From Entomortierella parvispora (taxonomy: Eukaryota; Mortierellomycota; Mortierellomycetes; Mortierellales; Mortierellaceae): a stretch of DNA of 64,000 nucleotides. Shown in pieces: positions 57,162 to 64,000 of the stretch (position 1 is its first letter; every line of letters begins with the position of its first letter). The position numbers and the translations under genes were made by a program. The DNA lies in the NCBI GenBank assembly GCA_963573315.1, contig OY752149.1:930001-994000 (forward strand). Direction: 5' to 3'. The notes under the pieces were generated by a model. That model had not been told where the DNA came from, made no database searches, and saw only the letters and a program-made list of their open reading frames with translations.

Positions 57162-60092
57162 TTATTTCTGGTTTCCACCACCAAAGAACCCACCTAGCAC
57201 CAAGGACGAAGTGGAGGTCTGAACCGTCTTTTTCCGCAACGATGCAACCTCGGCCGGCGAGAGCTGCAAGACTGTGGTTAGGACGGGTAGCAATTGTTCT
57301 CTATCCGAGGTCTCGAGGTACTTTAAAACAATGTTCTTGAGATAGTCCACACTGAGATTTTGTCGTCTCTCGGCTCGATCCAAGTTGCGAATCTCTTCTT
57401 TCAAGACCTGTTGGTAGGATGTGGTGGGAATAGACAAAAACAATGAGAAAAAAAGTGGGAAAGGGAACTTTCAATGTCATTATTGGATCTTACCTTTTCT
57501 TGATCAAGCAACCTCTGATGGTTGGCCTCGCTCTCGTTCAGGAGTTCTGAAAGATGCTGCAGCTTGACTTGGTATTCTTTTTCCTTGGATGACGTAAGAG
57601 GACTGGCCAGTCCTAGGCCTACGTTACTACTGTTATCACCGCCAAAAGGCGATCTTTCAACTAGAGGCTTTGCCGCCAAAAGATCGGATAGAGTTGCTAC
57701 GAAAGAGAGAAATGTCAAAAGTGAGAGTTAGAAGTCGTATATTTCCATTAAAACAGACGTTGTAGGAGTATGTTGATTTACAATAAACTGGGGGCCTCTC
57801 TGCAGGAAGAGACAAAGATGAAGAGGCTCTTGAAATCGGTGACTCTTGATCAAAGGGCGAGAACGATGAGCGCGGACCAAGCGCTGTTGTCACTGCGAGC
57901 TGTCCCATGCCTTTTCCATCTACATCGTGACCAGACCCTGACTGGGCAGACGGTGGGGCTTCAGGATTGCTCTCCGCATTGCTAATAAGATCCCTGAGAT
58001 TCTGGATTTCCTGTTTTGCAGCTGCAAGCTCGTCGCTCGATCGATCCATAATCTTTTGTAGCTCTGCATTCTCTTCCTCTTTTTTGGCGAGACGGTCCTC
58101 AATGTGCTTCGTTGTGCCTCCGAGTTCTTGCATCAGACTCTGTGCTTCGACCTCACGCAACTCTTGCAGAGACGCGAGACGAGACTCAGTAGCTTCGCGT
58201 TCTCGTTGAGATTCATTAAAGGACCGCTCTAAATCCTTTAGTTGCCTGGCAGTCTGACGCTCTCGACGACGGTTCATCTCGTGACTAGACTCCAGAGATG
58301 AAATTTGATCCATGGCCAGTTGCAGTTCGTCTTCCAATGCCGACCTCTTTAAATCCGCATCCTGAATATCCTGAACAAGCGATCTACCGCCATGCGCACA
58401 CAGATTGGAGAGTCAGCCTCGGAAAATAGAGTTGACTTCAAGGCGGATATGTGACTGTACCTGTTCTCTTTAAACAGAGTGTCCAATTGAAGTTGAAGTT
58501 CTCGCTCTTTACTGTCGTCGTCTGTCTGCACCGACTCCCGTTGTTGTTGCAGTAGCGAGCTTGCTCGCTGCTTATACTGCTGGTATTCCGACTTCAACTT
58601 CTCGAGTTGAACATTGGCCTGACGATATTTGCCCTCCTATTATGACACATTTCTTTAAATACACTCCCTTCCAGCGATCGTTTATATGGTTCGTCAAGTC
58701 ATTGGCTTCTCCACGTACCATCTGCTCTAATTTTGTAGCAGTTTGTTCAGACTGTTTCTTCAGCTCAGCCTCTAATTCCTGAACCAGCTCTAGAATGTTT
58801 TCAAAGGAATTAGTAATCGATTGGCCTGAAAGCACACAAAGATGGCAGGAACTTACGACTCTGTTCCAAGGTCTGTTCTTCTGATGGCCCCTTGGACTCC
58901 AATCGCAACTTCAGTTCCGTGATCTCCTCATCCTTGGCCGCGATCGACTGGCGATATTCGTTCAGATTTTTGTTCGCAGCTGCAAAAATGGCCTTCATCT
59001 TCTTCATTTTTTCATCGTGGTCTGATTTCTGTTTTGCAAGCTCGTTGGTTCGCTGTAACAGCGATCCTTCCATCTCTTGGTACTGTTCATTTCTTTCCGC
59101 CAAAGCTACTGTCGCTTCTTTCACTTTAGCCTCCAATATGGCGATATCCGCGCTGTGATCCTTGGCTGACCCAGGGATATGTGCTCCTGTGCTAGGTCCT
59201 TTGGCAGCATTGTCCTCTTGCGCTCTAACTTCTTCGTCGTCATTTGGATTTGGCGAGAGACTCGCGCTTAACGGGTCGTCCTTGAGCGCTGCAATGCTTG
59301 ACACTTGTTTTTCGTCTGAAGAGGAGACGCCATCGGCACCTTTGATAGTCGGAGACAAGAATTCATCGGTTGCTTTGTCCTCTAATGTCGCCCTCATTGC
59401 CTTGATGACCGCACGAGCCTCGATTAGCTCCTCGCTCAATGCTTCTTTCTCGTCACGAAGTTGTCCGATATCTTTGGCAATCTATTGGGTCGATCCATGG
59501 GTTTGGTTTCTTGATCGATTAGTCCACTTTAGAATATGGTGTTGCAAGGTCCGTGCTAGAAGCTATGCCGATCAAATTGCATTTACCTCGAGTTTCTCTT
59601 GAGCTGATTTCTGCAGCATCTTTTGATATGTCTCCAGGTCACTGTGTGCTTCGTCCAGCTGTGCAGCAAGCTGTGCATTGCTCGAGAGTGGGCTGGAAAG
59701 GAGATGAACACGATCCCATGGTTAATTCAATGCTTCAAGAGACAATCTTCCATGCAGTCATCTGTTGTGCCTGCGAGTTTTACTTGACTGCTCCCGGTGC
59801 TCTAGAGTTCCCCACATTCCTCGGCTAGAAAAAAATAAGGGTAAGCCGTTAGTTCACTGCAGGTGCTGAAATGCGTATGCCAGCATCTAACATCTAGCAT
59901 CTAAACTCAACATGCCTTTCGTGCTGGACTGCTATTGCCATTCTGCTGCTGTGTCTGCTGATGTTGCCCTGCGAGAGGAGACCCTGGCGGCCGACGAGCG
60001 GCAGCAGGCGAACCCGGTCGCGAGTCCAGCGCCTCACTGGCCAAGGCAGCGAAGGAGGATTCAGATGCCTTTTTGAGGAGGGTGTTGAACAT
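57162..60092 (-). CDS. GRIP-domain golgin (coiled-coil trans-Golgi tether)
   Basis: Golgi vesicle tether. Nine exons (60092-59916, 59824-59784, 59692-59587, 59481-58857, 58789-58719, 58636-58461, 58383-57782, 57696-57494, 57407-57162) join in frame to 748 aa. Most of the protein is predicted coiled coil (QLAAQLDEAHSDLETYQKML, QLVQELEAELKKQSEQTATK and many more), interrupted by Ser/Pro linkers. The C-terminus is a GRIP domain: NLSVDYLKNIVLKYLET followed by REQLLPVLTTVLQLSPAEV, including the conserved Tyr needed in other golgins for Arl1-GTP binding. It ends FGGGNQK. Yeast Imh1 and animal golgin-97/245 are the models. The first intron appears to use a GC donor (AAG|GCATGT). The N-terminal MFNTLLKKA fits golgin amphipathic starts. 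Confidence 0.9.
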
Positions 60093-60419
60093 GAGAGATG
60101 GAGGGCCGTGTTCCTGGAGAGTCTGGATGAGGGTGGGATGGTCAATGAGGTTGAATGGAGAGAAGAAGATGGTCAGATGAAGACGAGGAACAACGCGGCT
60201 GTGGAGCTCCCTTGCCCATGTTCCATCCATGTGTGACTGTGATGGGCGAGTACATACATAAAGGGTTGTTGGTGGCAAATTATGCCATTTGTATTGTTGT
60301 CTCTTCAAGCGTGGGCACCAAAGTCGTTAAATTCTCTTTGCTGTTTTTGCCAATGCTGTGCTATTAGAACGCGTTAATAAATCGCTTTGGATGAATGAAT
60401 CCTATATACTAGTCCCTCC
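60093..60419. promoter_or_regulatory. Upstream region of golgin gene
   Basis: A 327-bp gap between the golgin start (minus strand) and the broken GT71 gene (plus strand). It contains the golgin promoter. No independent element was recognised. Confidence 0.4.
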
Positions 60420-61018
60420 CAGGAAGTATTCGAGAACGTGAGTAGGCTCTACCGTGGACCTGGCCCGACATTGCGGTTGGAACACGAGCTGTTTCCTTGG
60501 CTTTATTATCTCCGCTTCTCGCTCATGGAGAACTACAAAGGGAAGTGCTATGTATTTTGCATTGGCGACAAGCACTTTGAATTTGTAAGTGGCCTCGATT
60601 CAGGCCATCCACTCAAAGATCCAGTCGAACCTCCCAATCCAAATCTTTCATATGGGCGACGAGGATCTGTTTGCTGAAAAGCAAGAGTATCTCCAGAGGA
60701 TGACGACGGATATCGAGATGGTCGACATTCGGGATTTTTTCGATAACGGCTACATTCAACTAAATGGTTACTTCTCTCAGGCTCGAGTCAGCTCAGCAGC
60801 TCACTCAGGACGAACCCCTGGACCCCGTGTGGAATCTTGGCGAGAGCTGTCTGAGCGGGTGAGCGATCGACGATTTGGACGAGAGAGAAAAAGGGCTGGC
60901 AAATTCGTTTCCATGACTGGACCAGGTGACGAAGGAGGACCATGCCAGGATGAACGAGAACAGGGCAGTCGACCCAAAGTCTCGGGGGTGCAATGATCTA
61001 CTTGCTCTGGCGCCAGGG
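60420..61018 (+). pseudogene. Broken GT71 (MNN1-like) alpha-mannosyltransferase relic
   Basis: Remnant of a GT71 family glycosyltransferase, enzymes that add alpha-1,3-mannose to glycoproteins in the Golgi. The first part (60420-60587) encodes LEHELFPWLYYLRFSLMENY and CYVFCIGDKHFEF. At about 60585 the frame shifts by one base, then IQAIHSKIQSNLPIQIFHMG, DEDLFAEKQEYLQRMTTDIE and a DNGYIQLNGY end follow. The next bases (about 60780 on), in another frame, encode AQQLTQDEPLDPVWNLGESC, and then VTKEDHARMNENRAVDPKS, which look like the family's extreme C-terminus. The central catalytic region (DxD motif and surroundings) is therefore missing, and there are at least two frame breaks. The N-terminal stem and start are also absent; the left end looks like an internal exon acceptor (tcccag at 60417-60422). 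Not expected to be functional. Confidence 0.72.
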
Positions 61019-61576
61019 TAATACTCCTGAAGAGCGGGAAAAGCAAAAAAAAAGGGTCTTTCTTGCTAGTTCATTCTGATCTGTCCCTGCAGAGGCCAGT
61101 GAAATGGAATTGGCACTCAGATGCGTCTGTTTGTGCAACATTCCCGTATTCTGCATTGGCCCAAAGTGCGGTCGAATGTGCTTGTTTGTTCGTGGCAAAA
61201 AAAAGGATCGCCCAGGCTGCTCAAAGGAGTCAATTGCGCTGTACTTTCCAAGAAAGCATGGCTGATCCAAAGTTCGATACTGCATGTTTTCACTCGGATG
61301 AGAGAACCAGACTTCAAGGCATCACTGTGTGTCGGTCTTCTCTTACTTTTTACAATCGGAATCGGACATGCGGATAGCAGCAGATCTGTCAACTTGGCAC
61401 GATGGGAGCCAGGATCTACTGAGCTTCCAAAGCTCGGTTGTCAATAGATGCTTGGATTCCGTTCTTAACTTGAAAAACAGAAAAGGGACATGAGAAATGC
61501 TTTTGAGTGCAGACACTCCTGCACCTGCTCCTGGACATGCACACACACCCAGCCCGCATTAGAAATCCGTGTTTGC

Positions 61577-61610
61577 ACCACACACGCACACATACACACA
61601 CACACACACT
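61577..61610. repeat. CA dinucleotide repeat
   Basis: Imperfect CA repeat with a few interruptions, about 60 bp upstream of the TATA box of the tetraspanin-like gene. Confidence 0.7.
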
Positions 61611-61671
61611 TGCCATCACCCTCTTGTCATCACTACACGCCAACATCCGCTTGCCATCACACCGTTCGCGG

Positions 61672-61678
61672 TATAAAA
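61672..61678 (+). promoter_or_regulatory. TATA box of tetraspanin-like gene
   Basis: TATAAAA in the context gcggTATAAAAgaac, the clearest TATA element in the window. It is followed within 35 bp by a 25-T run and a CT-rich leader, then the ATG at 61884. Confidence 0.55.
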
Positions 61679-61883
61679 GAACCAACGTTCCCATCCCCCC
61701 TGTTGAATCTTTTTTTTTTTTTTTTTTTTTTTTTCCTCTCTCTCTCTCGCCTCTCTCTCTCTTTCTTTCTCTCTCTCAGATATCGTAATCTCAACAGCTC
61801 TCCTCAGTTCCTTGCACTCACTTCCATCAAATACCATCTGCTTTAAACGCTGTCAGCAACTCGGCTCTTGAACACTTGCCAGA

Positions 61884-64000
61884 ATGAGTCCATCATGGAG
61901 CGAAAAGAGCGCAAGGACTATCCCACTCTTGCTCGAATACACCAGCGAGGGCAGGGAGCGGGCGCGCCAGGAGGAGCTTTACACCCCTCCAACAAGACTC
62001 TGGCGGTGGTGCATCGCCCCTGTTGTGTTTATTGCAACGATGGTAAGGATCAACAGCACAGAAACAGCTTCGACATCCCTCTTACGTAGAGACTCAGTCT
62101 GGACCTTACAAACTCTCGGCGACCAGCAACCATCCTTTCTTTCTTCCTTGCTCAGTTTCAGCAAGGGGCACGAAACCGGCAACGCGGAAAGGGCAATTTT
62201 GCCCTCTTTCGCATGTTAAAGACAGCCAGAGAGATAGAGAGAGAGAGAGAGAGAGCAAGTGAGAACATGTTGTGTGAGAGAGGGTGCATCACCCTTGTTG
62301 AACCAAAAAGAAAAGAAAGAAAAAGGAGTCCGAACCATCGGTGACAGTGTTCCTTTGGCATCCCCTTGCTGTCTGGTTGCCCTTGATTCCGGGGTATGCA
62401 TTGGGCCAAAAAAAAATACGCGATGAGCTCCTGCTCCTGGAAAAGAAGAAACAGGCAGTCTGCCACCGACCATGGCGATGACAGCGACGGCAGAACTGCA
62501 AAGAGGGAAGGGGGGGGGGGTTTATCAGTCTTTTTTTTCTCTTGCTTGTTTCTTTGCTTCTCTTCTTTCCTTTGTCCCTTCTTCACGATCGTCTTCTCGT
62601 CGTCTCTTTCCTTCCACTCTTCCCCTCACAGGAACCACAAAGACGAACACAGACAGGAGAGCACACAGAGGCTCAGCCAGGCACAGGATCATTGCGACTA
62701 CAGGACTCTGGACCAGCAACTTTCACTCTTTTTACTCTCTATCTCCCTTTTTTTCTTGTCTTCTTCTTCAACCCCATGCCACCATTGCAAGAAGTAAATC
62801 ATCCCGATTTGTGCATTCTCTCTCTCAATCCCAGCTAATGCTTGCATGCTTGCATGCACACTCCTGGGAAGGAAGGGTCAGCCCAGTTTGGACTGGAAAC
62901 CTTAATTAACCACTCTTGTGTTTTTTCTGCGTCGTGTCTAGATCCCCGCGTCCGTGCTGCTGATCCGTATTCTCCAGGCCCAGAACCAACAGGCTGGGGT
63001 GATGCAGCATGGCATCACTCTCATCCCCACACTCTCCGTTGGAGTCGATATCATGGGCATCGGTGTTGTCCTGGTCTCTATCATGGGTTTAATCGGCGTA
63101 GCTAAGGGATGCAGTAGATTGATGCACTGGGTATGTTTGATGACATCTCGTGGTTTAATCGATGGCTGGATCTTTTGAGGTGATAGACTAATCGGCCCTT
63201 TTGATATCATGACGCAGTACTTTGGGCTGGTTCTGTGCTTTATCGGTGTGCAAGTGGGATACGCAGTTGTTGGCTTTATGTCAGGATCCAACTGGATCCA
63301 AGAGGCTCTCGAAAGGTCCTGGGACAAAGCATATGAGAGCGACAAGAGTCTGATTCGTGACCTCCAGATTGAAGTAAGAATGAGTCGAAGAGGAACAATC
63401 TCTTTGCACAACGAGGACAAAAAGAAACTGACCATGGTCCTCTTTATTCTTGATACGGTAGTTCAACTGCCAAGGATTTTTCACACAGGACGATCGAGCA
63501 GTCTTCTCACCCTCAGGTCCAATCGAATATATTCCTGCCTGTGGCGAGATACTGCAAGCTCGTTTCGGTCAACGTCTTCAGCGTCTTGGAACTCTTATTC
63601 TGTGTATTCGACTCATCCAGGTACCGTAGCGATGTATTGCTTTTTGAAGGCCTTTGCTCTTTGATAGAAAGCCAAATGTTAACCACAGTCTCATTTTGTT
63701 TTCTGCTCATAGTTGACTGGTGTGTTCCTGCTTTCGATCCTCTTCAAGCACCTCGCAGTCATGGATCAGGACGATGAAGACGAGGACAAGGTTGACGAGG
63801 AGTCGCCCTACTTCAAGAGCGAAAAGCAAATTGAAGATGAGAGCTCCAGGGTACCGCTGCTATCAGGCGAGGACGAGGATCTCCCACATTACACTACAGA
63901 GGATATCTATGGCGAAGAATACGCGGACAGCGATGGATCCGAGACGGATGATGACAGGGATGAGGAACGTCGATTGTGTGCAGACCGATTCAACGAATGT
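61884..64000 (+). CDS. Tetraspanin-like four-helix membrane protein (3' end beyond window)
   Basis: Partial gene. Exons 61884-62042, 62942-63130, 63218-63373, 63462-63620 and 63713-64000 (continuing) join in frame to 317 aa so far. Four membrane segments are visible: WCIAPVVFIATMIPASVLLI, GVDIMGIGVVLVSIMGLIGV, YFGLVLCFIGVQVGYAVVGF and LGTLILCIRLIQLTGVFLLS. A larger loop between helices 3 and 4 contains NCQGF and IPACGEIL, reminiscent of the tetraspanin CCG and PxxC-E-L marks, although the paired-cysteine CCG is reduced to one Cys. After helix 4 the cytosolic tail is very acidic (DQDDEDEDKVDEE, ETDDDRDEE) and runs to the window edge. Tetraspanins organise membrane microdomains; the role here is unknown. 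The first intron is unusually long (899 nt). Confidence is high for a membrane gene and moderate for the family. Confidence 0.75.
62043..62941 (+). other. Long first intron of tetraspanin-like gene
   Basis: An 899-nt intron between ACGATG|GTAAGG and tctag|ATCCCC, both in phase 0 and joining two membrane-helix halves. It is about nine times longer than the other introns of this gene and contains a GA repeat (62228-62256), a G-run (62510-62520) and a T/C-rich tract (62523-62620). It may contain regulatory elements or an alternative promoter. No separate gene was found inside. Confidence 0.6.
62228..62256. repeat. GA dinucleotide repeat
   Basis: GA microsatellite with a single interruption, located inside the long first intron of the tetraspanin-like gene. 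Confidence 0.7.

Larger units (their letters stand above)
61019..61883. promoter_or_regulatory. Upstream region of the tetraspanin-like gene
   Basis: No gene is supported between the GT71 relic and the next start. A CA repeat (61577-61610), a TATA box (TATAAAA at 61672-61678), a 25-T run (61710-61734) and a CT tract (61735-61779) line up ahead of the ATG at 61884. The TATA box lies 206 bp upstream of the ATG, so the leader would be about 170 nt. A 108-codon frame at 61121-61447 is unrecognised and may be further decayed sequence. Confidence 0.5.

Noticed and set aside
61121-61447. 108-codon plus-strand frame after the GT71 relic
   Set aside because: Not recognisable as GT71 or any other family; may be decayed sequence but cannot be supported as a gene.
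1-64000. Defence island, secondary-metabolite cluster, transposon or viral insertion
   Set aside because: No polyketide or peptide synthase, transposase, reverse transcriptase, integrase, viral hallmark gene, terminal repeats or CRISPR-like spacing was seen; the genes are ordinary fungal cellular functions.

Overview
This window looks like nuclear DNA of a filamentous, early-diverging fungus. Mortierellomycota is my best guess; this is an inference from gene content and style, not from a marker gene. The genes are intron-rich with short GT-AG introns (plus three apparent GC-AG introns). Leaders are long and pyrimidine-rich, and promoters carry T-tracts of about 20-25 nt. Many proteins carry long Gln/Ser/Pro-rich disordered arms. 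Coding density is moderate. I saw no tRNA, rRNA, transposon, CRISPR array or bacterial-type operon. All splice sites below were read by eye and kept only when reading frame and family homology agreed across the junction.

Layout. 1-1.3 kb: no gene seen. 1.3-12.4 kb (minus): two tandem full-length ABCC (MRP/Ybt1-type) transporters, nearly identical in some blocks and diverged in others. 12.4-15.5 kb: non-coding. 15.5-21.2 kb (minus): a 1774-aa Tea4/Bud14-like polarity protein with an SH3 domain, a PP1-docking motif and a Ras-association (RA) domain. 22.5-27.2 kb (minus): a 1541-aa PPR protein, probably mitochondrial. 28.0-34.0 kb (minus): an RA-PH adaptor whose last exon is uncertain. 35.1-37.0 kb (minus): a membrane-anchored M28 carboxypeptidase Q-like peptidase, divergent from a compact plus-strand pair of PSMD9/Nas2 (proteasome chaperone) and NECAP (clathrin accessory). 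39.5-41.9 kb (minus): an AidB-like acyl-CoA dehydrogenase with a peroxisomal C-terminus. 44.1-47.2 kb (plus): a PKA catalytic subunit. 50.8-53.3 kb (plus): a homeodomain factor behind a 3.6-kb upstream region. 54.0-55.5 kb (minus): an inositol monophosphatase. 55.7-55.9 kb (minus): a small secreted CBM14-type chitin-binding protein. 56.6-57.0 kb (plus): a small single-pass membrane protein. 57.2-60.1 kb (minus): a GRIP-domain golgin. 60.4-61.0 kb (plus): a broken GT71 mannosyltransferase. 61.9-64.0 kb (plus): a tetraspanin-like gene running off the right edge.

The genes do not form one pathway. Several belong to polarised growth and trafficking (Tea4-like, RA-PH, NECAP, golgin, PKA), which suits a hyphal organism. 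I found no defence island or biosynthetic cluster. The most notable items are the mosaic ABC tandem duplication with 17-nt first coding exons, the SH3+RA Tea4-like protein, the RA-PH protein with two possible ends, the CBM14 secreted protein, the GT71 relic and the GC-AG introns.
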